The position numbers were made by a program, and so were the translations under genes. A stretch of DNA of 64,000 nucleotides from S010-25 sp964441285. Its GTDB lineage: Bacteria > Pseudomonadota > Gammaproteobacteria > SZUA-229. This document shows, in pieces, positions 1 through 8,429 of the stretch (within the stretch, counting starts at the first letter, position 1; the number at the start of each line of letters is the position of its first letter). The stretch is from the NCBI GenBank assembly GCA_964441285.1, contig CAYTUK010000006.1:1-64000 (forward strand), written 5' to 3'. A model generated the notes under the pieces. The model did not search any database and had not been told where the DNA came from. It was given only the letters and a program-made list of their open reading frames with translations.

Positions 1-495
1 TTGGAACTATCCCGTTATATTGTCGGTGAAGGAGATGTTCTAATTAGTTGTGTAGGGACTTTCGGTAAAATCGCTGTTTTTCCAAAAGATGCTAAGCCAG
101 GAATAATTAATCCAAGGTTAATAAAAGCTGAGATTAGTAGTCATCACAATGCTCACTACATTAGAGAAATGCTAAAGAGTGAGATGGTCTTCAAGCAATT
201 CGAGTTGTTGAGTAGGGGGGGGACAATGGGTGTGATTAATATTGCAATATTGAGTGAAATATTGGCGGCGGTTCCTCCGGAGAATGAGCAGCGTGAAGTT
301 GTCAATTATATAAATCAACAAAAAGAAAAGTTCAGTATCTTAATAGGTCAAGCTAATAAAGCAGTGCAATTGCTACAAGAGCGCCGCATGGCATTAATTT
401 CTTCCGCTGTCACTGGGAAAATAGATGTAAGAAACTGGAAGGCCCCAGAACCATTAAACACTGCTAACAATAATAACAAGGAAGTAGCTGCATGA
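1..495 (+). CDS. hsdS: Type I restriction-modification specificity subunit, 3' part
   Basis: C-terminal 164 residues of a type I specificity subunit; the 5' part lies outside the window, so the apparent first codon is not the real start. What is visible matches the second target-recognition domain (VGTFGKIAVF, then a GGTMGVINIAILSEI stretch) followed by the conserved helical spacer (QREVVNYINQQ to LLQERRMALISSAVTGKI) that sets the distance between the two recognition halves. The last codons overlap the hsdR start by 4 bases (ATGA), so the two are translationally coupled. The methylase hsdM is presumably just outside the window. The recognition sequence cannot be deduced. Confidence 0.9.
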   Translation: MELSRYIVGEGDVLISCVGTFGKIAVFPKDAKPGIINPRLIKAEISSHHNAHYIREMLKSEMVFKQFELLSRGGTMGVINIAILSEILAAVPPENEQREVVNYINQQKEKFSILIGQANKAVQLLQERRMALISSAVTGKIDVRNWKAPEPLNTANNNNKEVAA

Positions 496-3400
496 GTATA
501 TTGTCAGGAGACGGTAAGGCTAACGAGTTTACCTTTCAAAACGATATGATACGTCAGCTAGTCGCTAGCGGTTGGATGTTAGGTAAACCCGATAACTACA
601 ACCGTGAACTGGCTTTGTATTCAGAAGATCTTCTTGGTTTTATTAAAGACACGCAGGATGAGCAATGGCAAAAATTCTGCAAGCTTTATCCCAATGATTC
701 GGATAAGAAGTTTTTAGAGCGTGTCGCATCACAACTAAACAAAGTTGACCGCAATGCAGCGGATAAAGACATGCGTACCTTTGGTACATTGGGTGTCTTG
801 CGTCATGAGATACGTGATCGTGGTACACGATTTAGTTTATGCCAGTTCAAACCAGAGCATGACTTAAACCCTGCAACGCTAGCACGATATAAGAAAAATC
901 GATTACGTGTTGTACCAGAGCTAGTCTATAGCCCCTGGGCAACGCAAGAGCACCTGGAGCAAACAGGTGTTAAAGCTAAAGCCTGGCGTATTGATTTGGT
1001 TCTATTTGTAAATGGTTTACCCATTGCTACTCTGGAGTTGAAGTCTGAGTTTAAACAAGCCATTGATAATGCGATAAAGCAGTATAAAAAGACAAGATTG
1101 CCTGTTGATCCCATCACTAAAAAACCAGAACCACTATTAACCTTTAAACGTGGCGCATTAGTGCATTTCGCTGTGAGTCAGTATGAAGTGTATATGTCTA
1201 CTCGTCTGGATGGAAACGAGACATTTTTCTTGCCCTTTAATAAAGGCACGAAAGAAGGTGGCGCAGGTAATGATGTGCCTGATGATGTTAATCAATATGC
1301 CACGGATTATTTATGGAACGAAGTTTTACTGCCAGAGAATCTTCTGAAGATACTTGCACGATTCGTTCATTTGCAAATCGAAGAGAAAGAAACCTGGGAA
1401 GGGCGTAAGTATAAGAAAGAGACCATGATCTTTCCCCGTTATCATCAATGGGATGTGGTGAATAAATTAGTTAACGATGCGCACAAACAAGGTCCAGGTC
1501 ACAAGTATCTGGTTCAACATAGTGCAGGGTCGGGTAAGTCGAATTCAATTGCATGGACAGCGCATCAGCTATCCTCACTCTACGATGACAAAGGCAATAA
1601 ACAGTTTCATTCAGTCATTATTGTGACTGACAGAACCGTGCTAGATGATCAGTTACAGGATACGATTTATCAATTCGAACATGTTGATGGTGTGGTAGGG
1701 CGTATCAGTAAACAAGTGGGTGATGGTTCCAAGTCTGAAAAACTCGCTGCTGCACTGGAAAGTTCACAGCCTATTATTATTGTCACCATTCAGACCTTTC
1801 CGCATGTACTTAAAGCCATAGAGAACAGCGTTAGTTTAAAAGAACGTTGCTATGCAGTGATAGCTGATGAAGCGCATTCCTCACAAAGCGGTTCAACAGC
1901 TCGCCAGTTGAAAGAAGTGTTGATGCTTGACAGATATTACGATAACGGTGGCTTAGATGAAGAAGAGCTAACTACCGAAGATATATTAGATGCTGCCGTT
2001 GCCTCACGCAAAGCAAATAGTAATCTGAGTTACTTCGCCTTCACCGCTACACCGAAAACAAAAACGCTTGAATTGTTTGGTCGATTACCTAATCCTGACG
2101 AGCAACCATCAAAAACAAATAAGCCTGAAGCCTATCATGTGTACAGTATGCGACAGGCGATTGAAGAAGGTTTTATTCTGGATGTGCTGAAAAATTATAC
2201 CAGTTATAAAGTCGCTTACAACCTGGCTCAGAAGATTGAAGCCAGTGATCAGGAAGTGGAAAGTAAGAAAGCCAAAGTTAAATTGAATCAGTGGGTGCGC
2301 TTGCATGACTACAACATCGCTCAGAAAGTGCAGGTTATTATCGAGCACTTCAAAGACAACGTTATGGGACTCTTAGGCGGTCAGGCGAAAGCGATGGTAG
2401 TGACTAGTTCCCGTAAAGAAGCAGTCAGGTTCAAGCTGGGTTTTGATAAATACATCACCGAAAAAGGCTACCAAAAAATATTTGCCATGGTGGCATTTTC
2501 AGGTGAAGTGGAATTCAACGAGAAGGATCCGAATAGTGAAGGGATGCTTGGTGAGAAATTTACTGAAACTAATATGAACCCGAACCTCAAAGGGCGGGAT
2601 ATGCGTAAAGCCTTTGATTCGGATGATTATCAGGTAATGATTGTCGCTAACAAGTTCCAGACCGGATTCGACCAGCCCAAACTATGTGCCATGTATGTGA
2701 ATAAGAAACTGGGTGGCGTGGAATGTGTGCAAACGCTGTCACGTCTTAATCGTACATTCCCCACCAAAGCGGAAACCGGAACCTTCATACTCGACTTCTT
2801 CAATGATCCCGATGACATTCTTGCAGCATTTCAGCCTTACTATGAAACCGCCGAACTCGCTGACGTGTCTGACCCAGATCTAATCTTCGACTTGTTTGAT
2901 AAGCTAAAAGCTGCTGGTATATTCACCACGCAAGAAGTCGAGCAGTTCTGTGAAGCCTTCTTCATCAAGAACAAAAGCAATGCTGCGATAGCCAATATTT
3001 GTAAACCTGCTGTAGAACGCTGGCAGAAACGTTACAAGCAAGCTGTTGATGCTTTTAGAGAAGCAAAGGAAATGTATGGTCGAACCAAAGAAACTGGTGA
3101 TGCTGTGCTAATAGCCAATGCAGAGAACAGCCTGAAAGAATGTAAGCAGGCAAAAGATGCTCTCGAAATCTTCAAAAAGGATCTGGGTACCTATGTCCGC
3201 TTCTACGAGTTTATGTCGCAGATTGTTGACTATAACGATAAGGACCTAGAAAAGCTGAGTTTATACGCTCGTAACCTTAGCCCCATGTTACGTGAAACCA
3301 TAATGGATGAAGATGACCTCGACCTCGATAGTGTCGTACTAAGTCACTACCGGATCTCAAAAATTCGTCAGCAGGACTTGAAGCTTAAAGAGGATTCAGG

Positions 3401-3770
3401 CGATTATAAACTGGAACCAGGTGACGAACTGGGTACAGCCAAGCCGAAAGACAAAAAAGAAGAATTTCTTTCGCAGATTATCTATCGCCTTAACGAAGTC
3501 TTTATAACCGATCACCTCACAGAAAAAGACATGGTGAACTACGCCAATACAATCAGAGACAAGGTTCGTGAAAATGAACTTGTAATGCAGCAGTTAGCCA
3601 GCAACACTACAGAACAAGCCATGCTAGGTGATTTTAACAAAGCGGTTGATGATGCAGTAATGGACAGCAGTGATGCGCATCAGAACCAGATGATGCAGAT
3701 ATTATCGGATCAAACTAAAGCAGCTAATTTTGCACGTATTGTATTTGATTTGTTGAAATCAGGAGAGTGA
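492..3770 (+). CDS. hsdR: Type I restriction endonuclease subunit R
   Basis: Motor and nuclease subunit of a type I restriction enzyme, 1092 residues. The N-terminal PD-(D/E)xK nuclease is visible as D168 (RIDLVLF) and E182-x-K184 (LELKS). The SF2 translocase follows, with Walker A GSGKS at 346-350, DEAH at 459-462, a TATPK motif III near 519 and a helicase C half containing QTGFDQP and QTLSRLNR. The C-terminal third is helical and probably contacts the methylase core. The frame is open throughout and all key residues are present, so the enzyme is probably functional. It cuts unmodified DNA after ATP-driven translocation. Confidence 0.95.
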   Translation: MSILSGDGKANEFTFQNDMIRQLVASGWMLGKPDNYNRELALYSEDLLGFIKDTQDEQWQKFCKLYPNDSDKKFLERVASQLNKVDRNAADKDMRTFGTLGVLRHEIRDRGTRFSLCQFKPEHDLNPATLARYKKNRLRVVPELVYSPWATQEHLEQTGVKAKAWRIDLVLFVNGLPIATLELKSEFKQAIDNAIKQYKKTRLPVDPITKKPEPLLTFKRGALVHFAVSQYEVYMSTRLDGNETFFLPFNKGTKEGGAGNDVPDDVNQYATDYLWNEVLLPENLLKILARFVHLQIEEKETWEGRKYKKETMIFPRYHQWDVVNKLVNDAHKQGPGHKYLVQHSAGSGKSNSIAWTAHQLSSLYDDKGNKQFHSVIIVTDRTVLDDQLQDTIYQFEHVDGVVGRISKQVGDGSKSEKLAAALESSQPIIIVTIQTFPHVLKAIENSVSLKERCYAVIADEAHSSQSGSTARQLKEVLMLDRYYDNGGLDEEELTTEDILDAAVASRKANSNLSYFAFTATPKTKTLELFGRLPNPDEQPSKTNKPEAYHVYSMRQAIEEGFILDVLKNYTSYKVAYNLAQKIEASDQEVESKKAKVKLNQWVRLHDYNIAQKVQVIIEHFKDNVMGLLGGQAKAMVVTSSRKEAVRFKLGFDKYITEKGYQKIFAMVAFSGEVEFNEKDPNSEGMLGEKFTETNMNPNLKGRDMRKAFDSDDYQVMIVANKFQTGFDQPKLCAMYVNKKLGGVECVQTLSRLNRTFPTKAETGTFILDFFNDPDDILAAFQPYYETAELADVSDPDLIFDLFDKLKAAGIFTTQEVEQFCEAFFIKNKSNAAIANICKPAVERWQKRYKQAVDAFREAKEMYGRTKETGDAVLIANAENSLKECKQAKDALEIFKKDLGTYVRFYEFMSQIVDYNDKDLEKLSLYARNLSPMLRETIMDEDDLDLDSVVLSHYRISKIRQQDLKLKEDSGDYKLEPGDELGTAKPKDKKEEFLSQIIYRLNEVFITDHLTEKDMVNYANTIRDKVRENELVMQQLASNTTEQAMLGDFNKAVDDAVMDSSDAHQNQMMQILSDQTKAANFARIVFDLLKSGE

Positions 3771-3772
3771 GC

Positions 3773-3856
3773 TTGAATATCACAGAAAAATATTTAGCGG
3801 CATTAAAGCATCTAAATGACTGGTTGTTCGCCAACTATAGACAAGGTGAAACATAG
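3773..3856 (+). pseudogene. 27-codon remnant of a gene downstream of hsdR
   Basis: A short TTG-initiated frame starts 3 bases after the hsdR stop and runs 27 codons (begins LNITEKYLAALKHLNDW) before a TAG. The beginning resembles, from memory, the N-terminus of small hypothetical proteins encoded after hsdR in other type I operons. Here it ends abruptly, 22 bases before the gpsA 3' end. I infer a truncated gene at the boundary between the accessory restriction locus and housekeeping DNA. The match is short, so confidence is low. Confidence 0.35.
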
Positions 3857-3878
3857 GTCGATACTTAAGTTTTAAACA

Positions 3879-4892
3879 TCAAACCATCTCACGCGATGAT
3901 TTGCGACTTAAAAGGTTCTTAACGGCTTTATCAATCGGTGATTTTTCATACAACACCTGATATACCTGCGTCATAATAGGCAGGTCAACCGCATACTTTT
4001 TAGCTAACCAGATAGCTTCTTTTGCCGTTTTAACCCCTTCAATCGTCTGTCCAATTTCTTTATACACCTGCGCTTGCGACTTTCCTTCCGCCAATAATAA
4101 GCCCATGCGGCGATTTCTTGACTGGTTATCGGTGCAGGTTAAAATCAAATCGCCCATACCGGCCAGCCCCATAAACGTCTCACGATGTCCGCCCATTGTT
4201 TCGCCCAGCCGCATCATTTCGGCAAGGCCTCGTGTTATCAATGCCGCACGGGTATTCGCGCCAAAACTCAAACCATCTACTGCACCCGCCGCAATGGCCA
4301 GAACATTTTTTAATGCACCGCCCAGCTCAACGCCAATCATGTCATCACTTAAATAGACCCGAAAACGCCCACTATGCAGATCATCACTAATCTGCTTTGC
4401 AAACTGGTCTGACTTAGTCGCAACGGTAATCGCTGTGGGTAAGTTTCGCGCTACTTCACCGGCAAACGTGGGGCCCGACATCACTGCAGTTTTATTACAG
4501 TGCGGCAATTCTTCAGCAACAATCTGGTGAATAAGTTTCGCGCTGCCCTGTTCAAGGCCTTTACTTGCCCATGCCAACCCTGTATTGGCAGAAAAAAGCG
4601 CCACACTTTTATGCAGAAAATTACGGATAGCATGGCTTGGAATGGCGATCAGCACCCATGAGGGCGAGGCCAGTGCCTGTTCAAGACTTGACACCGGTTC
4701 AAGCAGCCGAGGAAACATTGCCCCCGGCAGGTATTGCTGGTTACTCCGCTCCGTCTGCAAACGCTGGATGTGCTCTGGCTCATCCCCCCAGAGCTGGACT
4801 TTGTGTCCGGCTCTGGCCAGGTGAATGGCCAGAGCTGTACCCCAGGAACCGGCACCCAGCACACTAATAGCCTGATTTGCCTGCTGGTTCAC
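3879..4892 (-). CDS. gpsA: Glycerol-3-phosphate dehydrogenase [NAD(P)+]
   Basis: Reduces dihydroxyacetone phosphate to sn-glycerol 3-phosphate for phospholipid synthesis; cytoplasmic, 337 residues, normal length. The N-terminal Rossmann fold carries GAGSWGTALA. The catalytic domain carries the GGALKNVLAIAAG signature with the catalytic lysine, followed by GLAGMGDLILTC. In gammaproteobacteria gpsA usually follows secB, often as rhodanese-grxC-secB-gpsA. Here secB lies 335 bp upstream, separated by a MITE-like element. The gene converges on the restriction locus and no clear terminator lies between them. Confidence 0.97.
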   Translation of the reverse strand: MNQQANQAISVLGAGSWGTALAIHLARAGHKVQLWGDEPEHIQRLQTERSNQQYLPGAMFPRLLEPVSSLEQALASPSWVLIAIPSHAIRNFLHKSVALFSANTGLAWASKGLEQGSAKLIHQIVAEELPHCNKTAVMSGPTFAGEVARNLPTAITVATKSDQFAKQISDDLHSGRFRVYLSDDMIGVELGGALKNVLAIAAGAVDGLSFGANTRAALITRGLAEMMRLGETMGGHRETFMGLAGMGDLILTCTDNQSRNRRMGLLLAEGKSQAQVYKEIGQTIEGVKTAKEAIWLAKKYAVDLPIMTQVYQVLYEKSPIDKAVKNLLSRKSSREMV

Positions 4893-5066
4893 GCCTTATC
4901 TCTCACGTAGATGCCAGCGACTTGAGATATCGCAGTATTCAACTCCCGTTGTCGAACAGTTTGCTGATCACCACGGCTGACTATTTTGTAAAAAAATGGG
5001 CTAATCTGACCAGGATAGCTGTTCCGCCCTGACTTTATTATTCTTAATATAGTCCAGTGAGCATCC

Positions 5067-5229
5067 AGGAACCTGTCCAAGAATAAGTGTCGTTGCGAGG
5101 GGAAGTGGATTTGAGGCATATTTTTCGCTATTTTGAGGCGAATAGCACGGCTATTTAACGAAAAATAGCGGGAAATATGACCAAATTCCACTTTTCCGCA
5201 GTAGGCGCCCTATTCTCGGACAGACTCCT
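5067..5229. mobile_element. MITE-like element with about 21-bp imperfect terminal inverted repeats
   Basis: A 163 bp stretch is bounded by imperfect inverted ends: left AGGAACCTGTCCAAGAATAA at 5067, right (reverse complement) AGGAGTCTGTCCGAGAATAG ending at 5229. The interior has nested inverted repeats: CGCTATTTT pairing with AAAATAGCG, enclosing AATAGC-ACG-GCTATT. No transposase is encoded; a roughly 100-codon open frame across it is low complexity and has no recognisable domain. This architecture fits a non-autonomous miniature transposable element. Its right end overlaps the TAG stop of secB. It occupies the gpsA-secB gap (4893-5227), which otherwise holds only 174 bp of featureless sequence. 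A parent IS cannot be named. Confidence 0.6.
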
Positions 5230-5686
5230 AGTGTGCCGTATTTTCGCTAGTCTCTGCTGCCTGCTGCTCCATTTGCTGTGCAAATAAAGCGTTAAAATTA
5301 ACGGGTGCCAGTAACAGCTGGGGGAAACCGCCTTTTGTAACCAAATCTGAAATAACTTCTCGCGCATACGGGAATAAGGTTTCAGGACAATAAGCACTTA
5401 CCATACCAGCCATATTTTCTTCACTAAATCCTGTAATGGTGAAAATACCCGCCTGTTTAACCTCTACCAGAAATGCCGTGTTTTCCGCTTGCGTAGCGGT
5501 TACTGTGATGGTTAATACCACCTCATAGGTGTTTTCACCAATCGACTGGTTATTGCTATTAATTTGCACATTAATTTCAGGTGTCCACTCGCCATTACTA
5601 AAAACCTGTGGTGAATTGGGTGATTCCAGCGAAACATCTTTCAGATAAATTTTCTGGATAGCAAATTGTTGATTTTCTTCAGTCAT
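5228..5686 (-). CDS. secB: Protein-export chaperone SecB
   Basis: Tetrameric cytosolic chaperone that keeps preproteins unfolded and passes them to SecA. It has 152 residues, close to the family length. It shows the family order: QKIYLKDVSLESPNSP near the start, the beta core with AFLVEVKQAGIF, then YCPETLFPYAREVISDLV and GGFPQLLLAPVNF-ALF. The C-terminal tail (QQMEQQAAETSENTAH) is the variable SecA-contacting end. The TAG stop lies inside the terminal repeat of the adjacent MITE-like element, so the element may have replaced the last original codons. Confidence 0.96.
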   Translation of the reverse strand: MTEENQQFAIQKIYLKDVSLESPNSPQVFSNGEWTPEINVQINSNNQSIGENTYEVVLTITVTATQAENTAFLVEVKQAGIFTITGFSEENMAGMVSAYCPETLFPYAREVISDLVTKGGFPQLLLAPVNFNALFAQQMEQQAAETSENTAH

Positions 5687-5736
5687 AATAAAATTCTCGC
5701 AACCTTGTAAATAAATAATTTTTTGTTTTTCATCTA

Positions 5737-5872
5737 CTTACTAACAGTACAGATGAAAAGGATACCCATGGTTCAAGACCGTCAGCCGTAGAGATGCGGG
5801 TGTCGAGCCGACAGGATGTATTCACCGCGTGTCTTTAACCATGGGTAGCCTTTGCCTTCGTTTCAGTAATAA
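5737..5872. repeat. Dispersed hairpin repeat, copy 1
   Basis: Intergenic element between the rhodanese gene and secB, read through if both genes are on one transcript. Left arm GGATACCCATGGTTCAAGAC pairs with a right arm whose reverse complement is GGCTACCCATGGTTAAAGAC. Between them lies the conserved core GCCGTAGAGATGCGGGTGTC followed by GAGCCGACAGGATGTATTC. The flank carries CTTACTAACAG. Three further copies share the core, while the arm sequence differs and stays complementary. There is no coding potential and no obvious transposase-type ends. Confidence 0.75.
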
Positions 5873-5943
5873 GATGGATGTTCAAAATGCTCTTACCCCT
5901 TGATGTGAGAACCCCTGCTTTTTGAATAGTATGGTTTAAGTCT

Positions 5944-6372
5944 TCATTTTTTTGTCAGTGGCAGACCGGCTTCCGTCCAGTTGGCGATACCACCCTGCAA
6001 ATTATTAATGTTCGCAAAACCATTGCCCTGTAATATCTTTTCTGCTTTAGACGAGGTATTCCCACTATTACAGTAAACCAGTACTTGCTTATCTTTATAT
6101 TTGGCCAGCTTTTCCAGCTCGTTTTTAAGTTCTGCGATGGGGATATTGACGGCCTGACCAATATGACCATTACCAAAGTCTTTGCTGGCGCGGATGTCCA
6201 GCACCAGAACATCTGGATTATTATTTAACAGGCGAACGGCCTGCGCAGAAGACAATTGCATGCTTCGGCTGGTCTGGTGCTCATATTCAGCTTTTATTAA
6301 CATCGCCAGTACAATAAAAAAGGCGATAAATAGAAAAAGATTATTTGATACAAATTGGGTAACGTGTTCCAT
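5944..6372 (-). CDS. Membrane-anchored rhodanese-like protein (YibN type)
   Basis: 142 residues: an N-terminal transmembrane segment (LFLFIAFFIVLAMLI) followed by one rhodanese domain. The active-site loop is VLVYCNSGNTSSKA, with the cysteine that would carry the persulfide, preceded by VLDIRASKDFGNGHI. Single-domain rhodaneses of this kind sit upstream of grxC-secB-gpsA in many gammaproteobacteria. Here secB follows after 257 bp containing hairpin repeat copy 1, and grxC is absent. A role in sulfane-sulfur transfer or membrane-protein homeostasis is inferred from the family; the substrate is unknown. Confidence 0.85.
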   Translation of the reverse strand: MEHVTQFVSNNLFLFIAFFIVLAMLIKAEYEHQTSRSMQLSSAQAVRLLNNNPDVLVLDIRASKDFGNGHIGQAVNIPIAELKNELEKLAKYKDKQVLVYCNSGNTSSKAEKILQGNGFANINNLQGGIANWTEAGLPLTKK

Positions 6373-6489
6373 AGTAAAAATTCAGGCCACAACAAATAGT
6401 CTGATCAGGCACGATTTAATCACCGGCCAAAAATCAAAGCTAACTTATTGAAAAATAAGATTAAAAATAGTAAAAAAGTAAATTAGAAA

Positions 6490-6819
6490 TTAATGTGCCG
6501 AGCCAGCCGAACAGAATACTTCCTGCATCATGCCGATTAAACGCAAAGTACGCGTATCACCCACGCGATAATACACCTTGTTGGCATCCTTACGCGAGGC
6601 GAGAATGCCCTTGTCACGCAGAATAGCCAGATGTTGGGAAATATTACTCTGTGATGTACCGACAGAGTTCACTATATCCTGTACACTCACTTCTTTGTCG
6701 CCCAAAGTACATAATATTTTTAATCTTAAAGGGTGCGACATGGCTTTTAATGAGCGCGAAGCACGACTAATATCTTCTTCACGCGACATTAAATCTGGAT
6801 CACTGGGACTTAGAGCCAT
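6490..6819 (-). CDS. ArsR-family winged-helix regulator
   Basis: 109 residues with the ArsR fold: SLKAMSHPLRLKILCTLGDKE, then the recognition helix VGTSQSNISQHLAILRDKG and the wing SRKDANKVYYRV. The canonical ArsR metal motif (ELCVCDL) is replaced by EVSVQDIV, so metal sensing at that site is unlikely. Only one cysteine lies in the C-terminal tail (EVFCSAGSAH) and one near residue 37, so a thiol switch is possible but unproven. It is transcribed towards the rhodanese gene and divergently from the EnvC-like gene, and could control either. It lies where gpmI often occurs in related gene orders. Confidence 0.85.
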   Translation of the reverse strand: MALSPSDPDLMSREEDISRASRSLKAMSHPLRLKILCTLGDKEVSVQDIVNSVGTSQSNISQHLAILRDKGILASRKDANKVYYRVGDTRTLRLIGMMQEVFCSAGSAH

Positions 6820-6956
6820 CTTACACCTCGGTTAATTTTTAATAATATAACGAATAAATGATACATTAATACACTTTTTTTATAATTAAAATAGTTAAAT
6901 GAAAAAATATACATATTATTTCATATTTTCTCTCTTCATCCCGGCTCTTTTGCAAC

Positions 6957-8174
6957 GTGACCCCCCTATATAAGAAGTTTCTGTATAAAAAGACCTACTG
7001 CCTGTTCAACCCCGGCATTTTTGCGATTACTGTACTTTTCGGTGGCTTTCTATTATCACAGAATGTTTTGGCTATAAGAAATAAGGACACCGTACAATAT
7101 CAGCAAAAACTAAACACGCTGCAAAAAAGCATCGCCAAAGTCCAACAACACCTGAACGGCAGCCGTAAGCATCGCAGTCACGTTATCACCGAGCTTTACC
7201 GACTGGAACGCCGCATCAAACAAAACACAAGAACCATAAAAACTTTAAATGCTCGATTTTTAACCATTTCCACCCACCGAAAAAAACTCGAGGCAGAACT
7301 TAAACAACTTAATAAGCAACTGGTATCACAGAAGCGACTGCTTACCAAGCAAATACGATCAGCCTATACCATGGGCTCACAACAACAGTTAAAAATGCTT
7401 CTAAATCAACAGAATCCAGCAGAAGCAGGGCGCACACAGGCCTATTTCTCTTATCTAAACCGAGCCCGAGAACACCAAATTCAGTCTTTTCTACACACCA
7501 TTCAACAGAAACGCTCGACTAAAAAGGCATTACACCAGGCCATGCTTGCACAACATAGTATACTGGTTAAACAGAAAAATAAGGTCATGCTGCGACAAAT
7601 ACAACGACTGCAACGCAAAAAACTGATTGTTCGACTCAATAACCGGATTCGTAACCAGGAAAGTACCCTGTCCAACCTGGAATCAAGCCGTATCCGCATC
7701 GAAAACCTGCTTAACTCCCTGGGCAAGTTACTGGCAGATATTCCAGCCAACCCCTCCGCTGAAAAGCCGTTTAAATTGCAGAAAGGCAAGTTGCCCTGGC
7801 CTCTTCATGGGCCGTTCCTGGCCAGGTTTGGGCAGTCAAAAAATCATGGCAGGTTACGCTGGAAAGGGGTTTTGATCGGGGCCAGAGAGGGCTCTCCTGT
7901 CCACGCTATCAGCCACGGCCGAGTTGCTTTTGCCGACTGGTTACAGGGTTTTGGCTATATCACCATTATTGATCATGGCAACGGTTACATGAGCCTCTAT
8001 GGGCAGAGCGGGCAACTATTAAAACAGGTGGGCGACTGGGTGAAGTCGGGCGAAGTTATCGCAACAGCAGGGGATAGCGGTGGACAACCCCGTAGCGGGG
8101 TCTATTTTGAAATTCGAGCACACGGCAAACCCGTTAATCCAGCAAAATGGTGTACAACCCCCATCAGTCATTAA
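6957..8174 (+). CDS. envC: EnvC-like murein hydrolase activator (degenerate M23/LytM domain)
   Basis: 405 residues: an N-terminal signal/anchor segment (GIFAITVLFGGFLLSQNVLA), a long coiled coil (about residues 45-260) and a C-terminal LytM/M23 domain (about 285-400). The zinc ligands of active M23 peptidases are missing: the first motif reads GRLRWKGVLIGA, without H-x3-D, and the final HxH is replaced by VYFEIRAHG. This matches EnvC, which activates amidases at the division site rather than cutting murein itself. The start is a GTG at 6957 that places the signal sequence correctly. ctpA follows on the same strand after 255 bp with no recognised feature. Confidence 0.88.
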   Translation: MTPLYKKFLYKKTYCLFNPGIFAITVLFGGFLLSQNVLAIRNKDTVQYQQKLNTLQKSIAKVQQHLNGSRKHRSHVITELYRLERRIKQNTRTIKTLNARFLTISTHRKKLEAELKQLNKQLVSQKRLLTKQIRSAYTMGSQQQLKMLLNQQNPAEAGRTQAYFSYLNRAREHQIQSFLHTIQQKRSTKKALHQAMLAQHSILVKQKNKVMLRQIQRLQRKKLIVRLNNRIRNQESTLSNLESSRIRIENLLNSLGKLLADIPANPSAEKPFKLQKGKLPWPLHGPFLARFGQSKNHGRLRWKGVLIGAREGSPVHAISHGRVAFADWLQGFGYITIIDHGNGYMSLYGQSGQLLKQVGDWVKSGEVIATAGDSGGQPRSGVYFEIRAHGKPVNPAKWCTTPISH

Positions 8175-8429
8175 TTTTTTAAACAAAAACCTGGAACATA
8201 CTGGCTAAATAGCGCTCCAAGTATTATTATTCTGCTTTATTTTTTCGAGTCTACCCAACACAAACCTGTCTCAGCAATGTATTACACTTTAAATTGTAAC
8301 TGTTAGATCTATCCAGCCGTGTAACAAAATCTGATTTATTTCTAACCATACAGACGTAATCCAGCAGAAAATTCACTATTCACTAATAACTGGGCTAAAC
8401 TCATAACCACTAAAACCTGGAGTATATAG

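Noticed and set aside
4889..5191. Open frame of 100 codons across the MITE-like element
   Set aside because: It follows inverted-repeat DNA, has no ribosome site or domain, and overlaps the gpsA start region.
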